A stretch of 64,000 bases of DNA from Alopecurus myosuroides (GCA_028641055.1 CM054060.1:236248833-236312832); one strand, 5' to 3'. Shown: positions 1-10,880, counted from the stretch's first letter. Notes: a model not told the origin generated them from the sequence alone. Translations and numbers: made by a program.

Positions 1-1391
1 TTTCTGATGTTCCATGTTGTTTTCATACTATATGCTACAGGTTTCTTATACACTTTACGTTATTTTTGTGGATTTTCTGGGACTAACCTATTGACAAGAT
101 GCCACAGAGCTAGTTTTTGTTTTCTGCTGCTTTTAGTTTCAGAAAAGTTGTTCTAGAAATATTTTTGGAATTAGACGATTTGAAGCCCAGAAGTCTTAGA
201 ATTTCCAGAGGATCAAAGAAGTCCAAAAGAGACCCGAAGAGGGGTAGAGGGGTGCCCACACCATGGGTGGGCGCGGGTCCCCCTGGCCGCGCCCAGTGGT
301 GGTGTGGCCCCCTGGTTTCCCACCGACATCCCCCTTTTGCCTATAAAGTCCCTCCCGAGGCATTAACCCTAGATATATCGGCCCCCTTCCACGAAAAGTT
401 CCGTAGCTCCGCCGCCGCCGCCGACAAGTTTTGGGGGACAGGAATCTCTGTTCCGGCACCCTGCCGGGACGGGGAAGTGCCCCCGGAGCCATCTCCATCG
501 ACTCCACCGCCATCTGCATCATTGTTGCTGTCTCCCATGATGAGGAGGGAGTAGTTCTCCCCCGAGGCTGAGGGCTCTACCGGTAGCTATGTGTTTCATC
601 TCTATCTCCCATGGTGTGATCTTTATGTGATCATGAGCTTTGTAATCTAGCTGAATAAGTAGATGTTACTCTTTATCTATTATGCTACTCAAGTTGTTTT
701 GTTATGAGATCTCCGTAGACACTTTGATCACGGTGTAAAGGTGACATTGTGTGCACCATATGGTTTAGCATGATATTTATATTTTGTGTTGGATGACCCT
801 ATGAAATTGTGGCGTTTGTCTGGAACCATCTAGGGCTCATAGTGATAGTGTGAGCTTATCTAGATGGGGAAATGCGAACTCTAAGGACTGCTCTTACAAC
901 CCTACGCAATTATTGGTGTTTGTTATCCGACCGGAGAGTGGTTCGGAGTAGCATAGTGAAGAAATGATATTTACGCATTCAATTATGTTATTATTGTTGA
1001 GAGTGTTCACTAGTGAAAGTATGATCCCTAGGCCTTGTTTCTAAGCATTGAAACACTGTTTACATTCAGCTCTGCTACATGTTTGATTGCTGCCATTTTT
1101 ATTTCAGACTGCTACTATCACTTATAATCATCCATATTACTTGTATTTCACTCTCACTTCGCTGAACTAGTGCACCTATACAACTGACAATTGTATTAGG
1201 TGTGTTGGGGACACAAGATACTTCTTGTATCGTAATTACAGGGTTGCTTGAGAGGATATCTTTGACCTCTTCCTCCCTGAGTTCGATAAACCTTGGGTGA
1301 TCCACTTAAGGGAATCTTGCTGCTATTCTACAAATCTCTGCACTTGGAGACCCAACACTGTCTACAAGAATAGAAGCGTGCGTAGACATCA
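1..1391 (+). repeat. 5' LTR (left end outside window) of gypsy-type retrotransposon
   Basis: Bases 1-1391 match 10931-12318 almost base for base, so this is the 5' LTR of the element whose 3' LTR lies at 10901-12318. By comparison about 30 bases of the LTR start are missing to the left. It ends in ACATCA and is followed ten bases later by a primer-binding site. Open frames inside it (for example 117-554) are not expected to be genes. Confidence 0.9.
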
Positions 1392-1401
1392 AGCTCTTTT
1401 C

Positions 1402-1415
1402 TGGCGCCGTTGCCA
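1402..1415 (+). other. Primer-binding site of the outer LTR element
   Basis: TGGCGCCGTTGCC lies just inside the 5' LTR end. This is the usual primer-binding site type of Triticeae gypsy elements. It sets the element orientation as plus. Confidence 0.7.
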
Positions 1416-1653
1416 GGAGGTAAGGTAAAAGGTACTCACATCCTTGGGTGTGAGTGCTCGAAGTTATTTACTTTAGATTCTGCAATTATATATTTTTGTT
1501 TCTTGTTTTCACTAGTTAGGCTTATTTTTACTTGTTCCTTGTTTTTATTTTTACTAGTTAGGATTAATGGAAAACGACAAAAATATGAGAGAGCTTTATA
1601 ATCTTTATCTTGAGTTAGGACATGAAGTGTTTGAAGAGAAAATTTAAAAACCT

Positions 1654-2583
1654 ATGAAACTTTATTTGCATGCTAGTAGCAATGTTATTAGTATAAATTC
1701 TTTGAACACCATTGTTGCTAATGATTTGGAAAAATCAAACCTCGGGGAAGCTAGTTTTTATAAAAATGATCTTTTTAGTCCCCCAAGCATGGAGGAACAA
1801 ATTTACTTCTATGATACTTTGCCTCCAATATACGATGATTATAATGATTGTGGTATTCTAGTTCCACCTACTATTGATGATAAGTTTTATTGTGATCATA
1901 ATATGCCTTCTATATATGATGTTTACAATGATGAACATGCTAATTTGAGTCCACCTACTATTGAGGAGAAAATTAGTTATGATTACAATATGCCTCCTAT
2001 ATTTGATGATTATGGTGATGAGAATGATAATGATAGCTATTTTGTTGAATTTGCTCCCACTACTATCAATGAGAATGACTATGCTTATGTGGAGAGTTTT
2101 AATTCTTGTATGCAAGTGGCTCATGATAAGGATGTTTTATGTGATAGTTATATTGTTAATTTCATTCATGATGCTGCTGAGAATTATTTTGAGAGAGGAA
2201 AATATAGTTATGGAAATCTTCATGTTATTAAATTTTCTCTCTTTATGATGAAAGTTTTGAGCTTTCTCCTGTGTTACTTCTATATGTTGGTTTCTTTAAG
2301 ACCCACCATTAATTATGAAAGAGGAAGACACGGTTTCATATATCTCAATAATATTAAGTCTCCTCTCTTTATGTTGAAATTTTTGAAGTTGCACTTGTTT
2401 TGCCTTCCTATTCCAGCCACTTTGTGCTTTATTGACTTGTTCTTCTACAAGATTCTTTGTCATAGGAAATGGATTAGACTTAAATTTGTTTTACATTTTC
2501 TTATTGATTCTCTATTTTGCTTCAATTCATATTTCTCATGTGAGCATCTTCTCAAATTATCATGCCTAGCTAAAGACTTTTAA
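1654..2583 (+). CDS. Retrotransposon-internal ORF of unknown function (309 aa)
   Basis: This open frame lies 240 bases after the primer-binding site of the outer LTR element, where gag would normally be. It shows no CCHC knuckle, protease, reverse transcriptase or integrase motif. Residues about 45-125 hold an imperfect three-fold repeat of roughly 30 residues with the pattern (M/L)PPIYDDYND...PPTI(D/E)(D/E)K, rich in acidic residues and Tyr. The C-terminal 120 residues are rich in Phe, Leu, Cys and Lys, and two nearly identical blocks (around SLFMMKVL and SPLFMLKFL) suggest an internal duplication there too. Codon use is AT-rich. It may be the remaining ORF of a non-autonomous element mobilised by proteins from related copies. 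Function is unknown, and the start is simply the first Met in the frame. Confidence 0.45.
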   Translation: MKLYLHASSNVISINSLNTIVANDLEKSNLGEASFYKNDLFSPPSMEEQIYFYDTLPPIYDDYNDCGILVPPTIDDKFYCDHNMPSIYDVYNDEHANLSPPTIEEKISYDYNMPPIFDDYGDENDNDSYFVEFAPTTINENDYAYVESFNSCMQVAHDKDVLCDSYIVNFIHDAAENYFERGKYSYGNLHVIKFSLFMMKVLSFLLCYFYMLVSLRPTINYERGRHGFIYLNNIKSPLFMLKFLKLHLFCLPIPATLCFIDLFFYKILCHRKWIRLKFVLHFLIDSLFCFNSYFSCEHLLKLSCLAKDF

Positions 2584-3344
2584 AGAAAATCACTTCTTGG
2601 GAGATAACCCATGTTTTATTTTTGCAATGTTTTCTTCTTTTTTCTTTGAGTCAAAGTGTTGTATACTTATGTAGCAACTCCTTTGTATCTTTATTTTCAT
2701 GTATTAGTTGTGCCAAGTAAAGTTTCTAGCGAAAGTTGGTGTTAGTTTTAAATTTCTGCGCAGGAAACAGATTTCTTCTGTCCACCGTATAAAATCTCAT
2801 AATTTAAAGAAAGATCAAAATGACTTCTAAATTTATGTGCTTATTCCTCATCTAATTCTGAAACTTTTTCGTTCTTTACATTTCTCGATTTGAGCATCAT
2901 AAGTGCCCCGAAAAAATTCGTCTTTATAGACTGTTCTGGTTTTGATAGATTCTACCTTTTTACTTGCATTCTCTCTTTTAGTATGTCGAGTGGATTTCTT
3001 TGCTTCACGAAACATCAGTAGCTGTAAATAATGTTAAAAAATTATTAATAATGCTTGTATCCATGCAGAACATGTGAATTTTTTATTCTGCACTAACCCT
3101 CTAATGAGATTTACTTTGAGTTCGGTGTGAAGGAAGTTTTCAAGAGTCAAGAGAAGAGGGTGATATAAAGTGATCAAGAAGAGTGAAAAACCTAAGCTTG
3201 GAGATACCCCCGTGGTTCATCCCAGAAAATTCCAAGAAGACTCAAGCGTCTAAGCTTGGGGATTCCCAAGGCATCCCTTTCTTCATCAGCAACTTATCAG
3301 GTCACTTCTAGTGAAACTATAATTTTATTCTAGTGAAACTTATC
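2584..3344 (+). repeat. Non-coding internal part of outer LTR element (left of insertion)
   Basis: This AT-rich internal sequence has no usable frame. It includes the phrase GGGGATTCCCAAGGCATCCC and ends at CTTATCAGG-type sequence typical of Triticeae gypsy internal regions. The short string CTAGTGAAACT occurs twice around 3310-3340, next to the nested element's broken edge. Confidence 0.6.
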
Positions 3345-4043
3345 AGGCCGCCTACGGAACGATCGATCCAACTGAACTCACCTTGATTGAAATCGCTTCA
3401 CACCCGTGGTCGGTCCACCATGCCAATAGAACCTCAAGGATTAGTTGAGGGAGATTTGGCAATTCCTCACTGGATCCCAAGGGGACAAGATAGGTAATTG
3501 AGTTTAATCTTGATACGATCCTAGATACACATCATAGGAGTAGCCTCACAAGAGGAGTCACCTCACAAGAGGGATACAAGGACAAAGCCCGAAGTTCTCA
3601 AATCATCCCTATTCTAACCCTAGGTCTAGCCACCAGGGTCCCTTATATAGCCTAGGGGGTAGGTGGGGTGTAAAGGGGCATCTTTCCCTCTTTTGGGCGC
3701 AGCAGGGGGGCGGCCTGGGAGGCCGGCCTGGCCGGCCCTTGAGGCCGGGGTGGGATGAGAGGAGGCCGACCTGGGGCTCCCCGTTCTTCCTCATCTCTTC
3801 TCCGTTCTTGATCCCGTCTTCTTCCACTTCCTTCCTAGCTTCTTGACCATCGTCTTGGGCATGTTCTTGAGCATCGTGGGCGTCGTCTTGGGCTCCATTG
3901 TAGGATCCAACCTAGGCACGAAGAGGGGCATTCCATGGGGTAGCGCACCATTCACCAAGTCACCGAAAGCATATAGAGATAGGTGTGAGTTCACCTTGTC
4001 CGGCATCGATGTATGGCTTGGTGGAATGGGGTGGGCTGTATCA
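3345..4043 (-). repeat. 3' LTR of the nested minus-strand element (truncated)
   Basis: Homologous to 8645-9719 but missing its distal ~200 bases (those adjoining the primer site in the other copy) and an internal GC-rich block equivalent to about 9280-9430. Its U3 start is the TGATACAGCCC on the minus strand at 4043. Confidence 0.8.
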
Positions 4044-4866
4044 TCTCCCCCCTCCCGCCCCCTTGGAAAAGAGTCGGCCTCGACTCTTGGTCCATACTTT
4101 CATGAGAGGGAGAAGGAATGTTGACGACGAAGATGTCGTTGAAGTTTAGCCGGTTGTCGAAGGGCATGCCACGGTAGGCTCGTAGTGGTGGTAGTCCGAA
4201 TGTGATGACGATGTTGGAATGGTCCGCATTGGTTGGGTGAGGAAGAGCTTGAAAGGTGGCGTAGTCGTTGAAGTTGAGCTCAAGAGGTGGTTGCTCCATT
4301 GGTTGCGGGAGCGGTAGATTGTAGATGAACTTGACGTATTGGTTGCATGCTACATTGCTTGCATTGTCGTTGATTCGCTTGTTGAAGTCCATGTACATCT
4401 TGACGTATGGGATGTAGTCGTGGTGGTCATTGTCGTTGATGCGCTTGTCGAACTCCAAGTACATCTTGACGTGTGGGATGTAGACGGAGAAGTCATTGTC
4501 GTGGATGTGCTTGTCAAACTCCATGCACATCTTGTCATGTGGGATGTAGGCGTAGAAGGCGTTGTCGTTGATGCGCTTGTCAAACTCCATGCACATCGTG
4601 ACATGTGGGATGTAGGCGTAGAAGGCGTTGTCGTTGATGCGCTTGTCGTACTCCATGCGGATCATGACGAGCGGGGTGTACTCCTTCCAAGTCTTCAAGT
4701 CGGTGTTGACGTTCATGCGTTGTGGAGAGCCTTGTATTGTGAATAGTCCATGAGGTCTAGCATGCTTGATAGGGTCACCAAAATTTCTGCAAAATAGACA
4801 ACAAAGATGGAGAAAGAGTTGGTAATCCGTTAGTGTCAATAAGCACAAATTGAGTTTTGCTCTCAA
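3991..4866 (-). CDS. Nested-element ORF with five 22-residue repeats (291 aa)
   Basis: Open frame near the 3' end of the nested element; its last codons run through the polypurine tract into the 3' LTR. Residues about 70-175 are a tandem array of 22-residue units, consensus near MCMEFDKRINDNAFYAYIPH, encoded by 66-bp DNA repeats. No catalytic motif of gag or pol is recognisable. A more distal portion contains RPTLFQGGGRGEM, which is encoded by the polypurine tract and so is probably incidental. It may be the C-terminal part of one long degenerate reading frame running from 7487 leftwards. Protein status is uncertain. Confidence 0.4.
   Translation of the reverse strand: MRAKLNLCLLTLTDYQLFLHLCCLFCRNFGDPIKHARPHGLFTIQGSPQRMNVNTDLKTWKEYTPLVMIRMEYDKRINDNAFYAYIPHVTMCMEFDKRINDNAFYAYIPHDKMCMEFDKHIHDNDFSVYIPHVKMYLEFDKRINDNDHHDYIPYVKMYMDFNKRINDNASNVACNQYVKFIYNLPLPQPMEQPPLELNFNDYATFQALPHPTNADHSNIVITFGLPPLRAYRGMPFDNRLNFNDIFVVNIPSPSHESMDQESRPTLFQGGGRGEMIQPTPFHQAIHRCRTR
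4044..4062 (-). other. Polypurine tract of the nested element
   Basis: On the minus strand a G/A-rich run ending GGCGGGAGGGGGGAGA lies immediately before the 3' LTR start TGATACAGCC. This is the expected plus-strand primer for reverse transcription and confirms the orientation. Confidence 0.75.
4370..4670. repeat. 66-bp tandem repeat array, about 4.5 copies
   Basis: Units beginning GATGCGCTTGTC (variant GATGTGCTTGTC) recur at 4438, 4504, 4570 and 4636, an exact 66-bp period. Because 66 is a multiple of three, copy number can change without shifting the 291-aa frame. The last two units are the most alike, suggesting recent slippage or unequal exchange. Confidence 0.85.
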
Positions 4867-6064
4867 CTCTCATCTCACTTTTGGTGGCTATCACGGTGAT
4901 GCCGCTAAGAACACTCATGTTTTTTCCAGTCATGATGCGCTTGTGGCTCTCACTCACATAATGGTGGATCTCTCTCTCACCACTCATCTCACTAGACGTT
5001 TGAGAAGGGACACTAGAAGGCTCCAAAGTCTTGGCACTTGAGGTTTGCGGTTTTGTCAAAGTCGTTGCATTGCTTGGAGTCGGTAGTGTCATGGCATGTG
5101 GCGAGGAGGACTTTATCATCTCGTCTCTTGGGTTGATCTCCAAGTGTGGAATGTTGGGCTTTCTTGGAGGAGGAGGTAGGGTCATGGCTTGTGTCGAAGA
5201 AGTCTCAATCATCTCTGTGATGTTGTAGTGTAAGCTATGCCTTGTAGCATCCTCAAGTGGTTGATGGTGATGATGATGATATCCTTGGCTAGAATGGTGG
5301 CTTTAGCGTGGCCTTGTGTAGTTCGGAATGAGTGGCGTGGAAGTCAAGTGGAGTGTGTCACCAAATTCTTCGCTACCTCCATCAAAGATAGATGTGCCAT
5401 TGACGTCGGCTCTAGAGAGGTTGCATCTTTGGTCATGTTCATCTTGAGGAGAGGTGTTAAGAACTCGTGTCACCACTCGCGATGAATTCTCGTCCTTATT
5501 GCGATAGACGCTTTCGTCACCATTGGGCGGCATATCCAAGGAATTAAGAGCAACTTGGTGCAAGGCATAGTATTGGCCTTCACTCATGTAGTCATTGTCA
5601 CCATCTTGGTTGACAATCGTGATCATCTCAATGGTAGCATTAGAAGCTCTAGAGGCGCTGTTGGTGTTGGTAGTCGGATTTGTTCCTTGTGTCATTGGAG
5701 ACGAAGAAGAAGAAGACCTTGGAGAGGTTGGCAAGGGATGAGCCTCTTTCGCAATGTCACATGCATCAACGTCTTCATCATAGAGTGGTGCAGTGCTATC
5801 CTCATGCACATGGTGATGTCGATCCTGTGTCATGGGAGGAATAGCTTTGCACTCTTGATGTTGTTGTTGCGCTTGTGGCGATGAGGGGAGCTCATGCTCT
5901 TGATCATGAAGGTCATAGTCCTTCCTCATAGGATGGCGCACATGGGGGGGTGTGTAACAGTGTCGGTGGTGAAATGAATCTCGCCTCATGTGTTGAAGAA
6001 GGAATAGGATCATGAAATACATGGCGATGTAGGCCTTGCTCATGTGCTTGATCATGGAGTCCAT
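4775..6064 (-). pseudogene. Broken middle portion of the nested-element reading frame
   Basis: Overlapping minus-strand frames (4775-5212, 145 aa; 5303-6064, 253 aa) continue the low-complexity His/Pro/Asp/Ser-rich composition of the 524-aa frame to their right. The 253-aa frame overlaps the end of the 524-aa frame, and both contain a match to HPMRKDYDLHDQEHE / HTLRKEYGLHDQAHE. This indicates internal duplication and frameshifts in what was probably a single long ORF. No conserved domain is recognisable. Confidence 0.4.
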
Positions 6065-7487
6065 ATTCCTTCCTCAAAGTATGTCTCACATGGAGGTTGT
6101 GGGTGGGTGTTGCTGGTGAAGTGTCTCTTGCCTCTTGCCTTGATGAAGTAGTGGTATCATAGTGTCCATGGCGAGGATGTTCTTGATCCTTGTTGATGGC
6201 ACGGTGCGACGAGAAAGCACATTCTTGGTGATGATGAGGTGGAGGCTCCCATTCCTCATGTGAATGATGACGCACATGGTCCTTGATCCTTGGAACATTG
6301 AGGCAAAGGGCGGTCAAGTTTATGTCTTGATGGTCTTGATGGTGTCGCTCATGTTGTTCCTCATCGAGGAGAGGAGGTGAAGAATCATGGATAGCATCTC
6401 CATTTGCTTGTTGTTGACGAGGTCGTTCATGTGGATCCTCATCAAAAATAGGAAGTGAGAGGTCATCTTCACTTGCTTGTTGTTGACGTGGTCGCTCATG
6501 TGGTTCCTCATCAAACATAGGAAGTGAGAGATCATGAGGAGCATCCGCACTTAGTTGTTGTCGACGGGGGAGCTCATTGGGGTCTTCATCAAATATAGGG
6601 AGTGAAGTAGCATGTTGAGCATCCTCACTTGCTTGATGTTGAGGAGGTCTCTCATTTGGGTCTTCATCAAAGATAGGCGGTGGAAGGTCATATGGGTCAT
6701 CCTCATTGTCTTGGCGATGGCGGTCATGATGGAGAGGATGGTGCTGGTGGTCATTGTGGTGAAGTTGTTGGAGGCATGCTTCACGACATCCACTTGAATC
6801 AATGTCATGGGCACCTTCTTGAGAATGGTCTTGCTCTTGGTGGTCATTGTGGTGGTGACGCACATTTTGCCTTGGAAGCCTTGAATGTGGGCAAGCACCA
6901 TCCACGAAGTCATGTAGACCATAGTCATGAGTCGAGCTTGGAGAAGGTGGGTGATGATGTTGTTGAAGATCCGGTCGTAGAGGGTGAACTTGAAGAGGGT
7001 CACCATGGCCTTGGCGATGTCGAGGAGGTGGTGATGGAGAGCAATGCTCGGACCAATGTCGTCGTGGAACTTGTGGTGGAGGATGCGGTGAGGTGGTATC
7101 AGAGCCAGGTTTACCACTCTTTCCCATGTGTCGGTGATAATCATGGTGACGAGCTTGGTGATCAGCTTGTGGTGGATTGCTCTTGCGTCGTGACTTGGAG
7201 GCCGGTGATGATCCATGGCAGTTGGCGAGGATGGCCACGTTGCCTTTGATACTCGCCATGTGATCATTGAATCGAGTGTGATGAGCTTGTAGTTGATGAT
7301 CCAAGCGCTCCAATCCGTCACGAGCAAGTTGGCAAAGATGAAAATGTTTGTGGCGATTGACGAAGTTGTGGTAGACTTTGTTGTTGAAGCAAGAGGTTCC
7401 TTGATCTTCTGAGCTCGTACTTGTGAATACTCCTTCCCTAGCCATATCAAAAAGCACAATAGTGTGATAGAAGAAATGGAATGTCAC
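5913..7487 (-). CDS. Low-complexity ORF of the nested non-autonomous element (524 aa)
   Basis: The longest frame of the nested element, beginning about 1.1 kb inside its 5' LTR; the likely functional start is the internal MAREG at residue 15. The first 100 residues look structured (Cys, Leu and charged residues, possible coiled segment). The rest is very rich in His, Pro, Gln, Asp and Arg. Residues about 270-390 are a tandem array of 23-26-residue units around LPIFDEDPHERPRQQQ. No CCHC, protease, RT, RNase H or integrase motif is visible. It sits where gag would be, but homology cannot be claimed. Similar repeat-bearing ORFs are known in Triticeae elements that depend on other elements for pol. 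Confidence 0.45.
   Translation of the reverse strand: MTFHFFYHTIVLFDMAREGVFTSTSSEDQGTSCFNNKVYHNFVNRHKHFHLCQLARDGLERLDHQLQAHHTRFNDHMASIKGNVAILANCHGSSPASKSRRKSNPPQADHQARHHDYHRHMGKSGKPGSDTTSPHPPPQVPRRHWSEHCSPSPPPRHRQGHGDPLQVHPLRPDLQQHHHPPSPSSTHDYGLHDFVDGACPHSRLPRQNVRHHHNDHQEQDHSQEGAHDIDSSGCREACLQQLHHNDHQHHPLHHDRHRQDNEDDPYDLPPPIFDEDPNERPPQHQASEDAQHATSLPIFDEDPNELPRRQQLSADAPHDLSLPMFDEEPHERPRQQQASEDDLSLPIFDEDPHERPRQQQANGDAIHDSSPPLLDEEQHERHHQDHQDINLTALCLNVPRIKDHVRHHSHEEWEPPPHHHQECAFSSHRAINKDQEHPRHGHYDTTTSSRQEARDTSPATPTHNLHVRHTLRKEYGLHDQAHEQGLHRHVFHDPIPSSTHEARFISPPTLLHTPPCAPSYEEGL
6345..6690. repeat. 78-bp (one 69-bp) coding tandem repeats, about five copies
   Basis: On the plus strand, units of the type GGTCNCTCATGTGGNTCCTCATC followed by a GGAAGTGAGAG stretch recur through this interval. 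They encode LP(I/M)FDE(D/E)P(H/N)ERP. One unit is shorter by three codons, so the frame is preserved throughout. Both repeat arrays in this element respect the triplet frame. Confidence 0.75.
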
Positions 7488-8626
7488 ACGTACCCAACGT
7501 TACTTTTTTTGGTCGTACTGAGGCTAGTGGACGAGCCTAGGTGTAGGGCGGTATGTCAAAAGTGAGTACAAAAAGATCGAAAGAAAACCGCAAACGACAA
7601 CACACACGCTTTATGTGGAAGACAAATGGGCGAGAAAAGTGGTGAGGAAAAACAACAAATCCAAGGAAAAGTTTGTTGTAAAACGTGGAGAAGAACCAAA
7701 ACGAAATGTTAGCACAAGAACCAATCCAAGATGATATGGTGGAAACTAAAATAGAACACACACACACAAGGGATAAATGGGGTTAGTGCGGTCAATGGAC
7801 GAACGGAGACGAAATGTACCTATCGAAGACTAAGCTCAATGCCACACCAACACAAGGAGGACGCTAGCTCAAACCGCAATGTACAAGAGGCAACAAGATT
7901 CGCACCGTGGCAACCGGTCACTCTCTTCTCTTTTGCGACGCGAAGCTACACGTTCCTACAAGTGATAGCAATTGGCATCGATCTTTTGCTTCTTTTGGCT
8001 CTTTTTTGCTTTTTATCCTTTTTTTATTTTCTCTTTTTGATGATTCCAAAATGCCAATGCCTACTCGAAACTATTCTCTCACAAGCGCCAAAATCGCACT
8101 ATCGCTGCCACAAATGCGATGGCAAGCAATGTAAAAGAGCTAGTCCGAATGGGAAAGGTACACGAACAATGGGTTAGTTCAAGCGGAAGCAAGTTATACC
8201 TATGTTGTGGATGATCTCGGACTTGCGGCCGGTGGGTGTCGATGTCGTGTCAATCCGTTGATGTAGTTGCGTATGTGATGTTGTGGGCTTCGCATGGAAA
8301 TTTGAATCACTCAAATCGGATCAACAATGACAAAGAAAAACACGTTTGAAAATCTGTCCAAGAATCGAAGAGCAGGATTTTTCTGTGATTTTTGCTCAAT
8401 TTCGAAATTTCTCCCAAATCAAGAATTTTTTTGGACAAATTCGAGAAAAGTGGATGCATAGAAATGCGGGGAATGGTCTCAAGCAACAAATCCACGAAAA
8501 ACTCAACAAATCCACAGATCGGTTGAAATCCCTTTTTGGCTATTTTTGGTGAAATTTTCAAATTTATGGCGGAGAGAAGAAAAATTGGTGGAAAGGAGGT
8601 GTAGTGGGGGTCGAATTCGTGTCAAT
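7488..8626 (-). repeat. Untranslated leader of the nested element
   Basis: Between the primer site and the 524-aa frame (minus orientation) there is no frame longer than about 110 codons and no recognisable domain. Two short AT-rich frames overlap near 7839-8177. It holds TE leader sequence only. Confidence 0.55.
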
Positions 8627-8643
8627 CTAGTTCTAGATACCAG
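8627..8643 (-). other. Primer-binding site of the nested element
   Basis: On the minus strand TGGTATCTAGAACTAG directly follows the end of the 5' LTR. The TGGTATC core is complementary to initiator-Met tRNA, as in many plant LTR elements. Confidence 0.65.
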
Positions 8644-8644
8644 A

Positions 8645-9719
8645 TGATATGGGGTTGACCTCTTGGGTTGGCCCGATCTTCATGAATTGATCAAGAACAC
8701 GAAGAATGAACGATGAACACGAAGAACACGAAGGGGATCAAGGGGAAATCATTGAAGAATATAGGGGGAAACGTGGGAAATCGAGGGGAGATAACTAGCA
8801 AGAACCGAAGAACCCCAAATTGTCTGTCAACTAGACCCTGAGGGCCGATTACGGAACGATCGATCCAACTGAACTCACCTTGATTGAAACCGCTCCACAC
8901 CTGTGGCCGGTCCACCATGCCAATAGAACCTCAAGGATTAGTTGAGGGAGAATGGGAAATTCCTCACTGGATCCCAAGGGGACAGGATAGGTAATTGAGG
9001 TGAATCTTGATACGATCCTAGATACACATCATAGGAGTAGCCTCACAAGAGGAGTCACCTCACAAGAGGGATACAAGGGCAAAGCCCGAAGTTCTCAAAT
9101 CATCCCTATTCTAACCCTAGATCTAGCCACCGGGGTACCTTATATAGGCTAGGGGGTAGGTGGGGTGAAAAGGGGCATCTTTCCCTCTTTTGGGCGCAGC
9201 AGCAGGGGGCCCGGCCTGGGAGGCCGGCCTGGCCGGCCCTTGAGGCCGGGGTGGGATGAGAGGAGGCCGGCCTAGGGCTGAGCAGGGCAGTCGGCCTAAG
9301 GCCAGGGTGGGGGCCTGGTCCTTCCAGGGGGCGGCCTGGAGCTGGGAGACCGGCATGAGGCCGGGGTGGAGGCCGGCCCCTTCTGATGGGGGTCCGGCCT
9401 AGAGCTGGGAGGGGGCCGACCTGGCCAGGGGTTGAGGTCGGGTCCCCTGTTTCTCCCCGTTCTTCCTCCTCTCTTCTCCGTTCACGATGTCGTCTTCTTC
9501 CACTTCCTTCCTAGCTTCTTGACCATCGTCTTGGGCATGTTCTTGAGCATCGTGGGCGTCGCCTTGGGCTCCATTGTAGGATCCAACCTAGGCACGAAGA
9601 GCGGCATTCCATGAGGTAGCGCACCATTCACCAAGTCACCGAAAGCATATAGAGATAGGTGTGAGTTCACCTTGTCCGGTAGCGATGTATGGCTTGGTGG
9701 AATGAGGTGGGCTGCATCA
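8645..9719 (-). repeat. 5' LTR of the nested minus-strand element (about 1.07 kb)
   Basis: Begins TGATGCAGCCCACC on the minus strand at 9719 and ends next to the primer site. It shares long near-identical stretches with 3345-4043. The middle is strongly GC-rich, with GGCCGGCCT-type motifs. Confidence 0.8.
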
Positions 9720-10880
9720 ATTTATGCTTTGATTAATAATGTGTTTATCGCTATGTGTGATTATGGCCATTATTGCTCTCTTGATTTGTCACTCCCAGTC
9801 TTTTGCTAGCCTCCACCTGTACTGAGTATGAGCTCTACTCGTGCATCCAACTCCCAAAAACCAAAGTTTGCCAAATGTGTCAACCGTACCTACCTACATG
9901 TGGTATTTAACTGCCACCCCAAGTAAATTTCTCATGTGCTATCTTTATAACTTTCAAAAATATTCCTGTTTTGTGCTCCTGTATTAGCTCATGAGGACGT
10001 AAATAGAGAATCTTTATCTCACTCGTTGCTTGAACTTTACACACCTGGACTAGTGGCTTCATCCTCTTATCCAAATGATAGAAGAGTTGGCAGCGGGGTG
10101 CTCAGCCCCAAAATTGGTTACTATAAAATTCTCTTCACTATTTTACCCATGATTTATCAGTCAAAGCATAATTGTGTAAACAAAAGAGAAAGACGGATAA
10201 CCTTCTATACCAGATGCGTCCTTCAATGGGAGCCGCTCTTGTGAAGTCTAGTTGGCTTGTGACATACTGTATTTTCTATTTACCATTCATTTATATAAGC
10301 ATACACCTCTCTAAAAATGTTTTCAATACCTCTGTTTAATAAAATAAAAGTCTCTAGCGCATGAGTTAATCCATGCTTCCTTCTGCGAAGGGCCTTTCTT
10401 TTACTTTTATGTTGAGTCTCCATCTTTTAACTTTATGCATAGTTGAGAGAGCGTAGTTGCCATTCTGAGTTTAATGTGCATTGGTCCCAGAAACTATTAT
10501 TAATTGATTCACGATGTGTTATTACTTGCTCTCAAATTATTTGTTCTAGTCATCCACTTGAACTTTGAAGGTGTCCTGGCATTTATGTTTTGCCTCACTT
10601 TTAAGGACAAGCGAAATATCACTTTGCTGTGTTTTCTTTATGCTAGAAACAAATGTACAACTTTCAAGTGCATTATTATTCATGATATTTTATTTGTGTT
10701 ACTTTTCATAATGCAAAGTGATTGCTAAGTTTCATGGTTAAAATTATATCTATCATGCATGTGTTTAAAGTACTTTGATCTTAGCGTACTTATGTTTTTA
10801 CTTTATGATGATCAAGTTTATGTTGGTAGCATGTCACCTCGGGAATTATTTGTTTTTATCGTTTACCTACTCGAGGAAAG
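9720..10880 (+). repeat. Outer LTR element, internal region right of the insertion
   Basis: AT-rich internal sequence of the outer element resumes here after the nested insertion and leads to its polypurine tract. Only scattered frames under 75 codons are present, and no gag or pol motif. No gene is supported. Confidence 0.6.

Larger units (their letters stand above)
3345..9719 (-). mobile_element. Nested LTR retrotransposon, minus orientation, 3' LTR truncated
   Basis: Two long direct repeats (3345-4043 and 8645-9719) flank the interior. On the minus strand the left end of each LTR reads TGATRCAGCCCACC. A polypurine tract touches the 3' LTR at 4044-4062, and a TGGTATCTAG primer site touches the 5' LTR at 8627-8643, so the element runs right to left. 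It interrupts the outer element between 3344 and 9720. The 3' LTR lacks about 200 bases at its distal end and also has an internal deletion relative to the 5' LTR, so no target duplication can be read. No pol motifs are visible, so it is non-autonomous. Confidence 0.85.

Noticed and set aside
117..554. 145-aa frame in the 5' LTR, with a partial equivalent (11045-11335) in the 3' LTR
   Set aside because: Lies inside LTR sequence, not conserved in length between the two LTRs, no domain.
4370..4670. Regular 66-bp spacing considered as a CRISPR-like array
   Set aside because: Units are contiguous and coding with no unique spacers, in a plant retrotransposon.
7094..7105. TGGTATCAGAGC, a perfect primer-binding-site string on the plus strand inside the nested element
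   Set aside because: The nested element runs on the minus strand and has its own primer site at 8627-8643. No LTR end precedes this string, and it is explained as part of the 524-aa frame (KPGSDTTSP).
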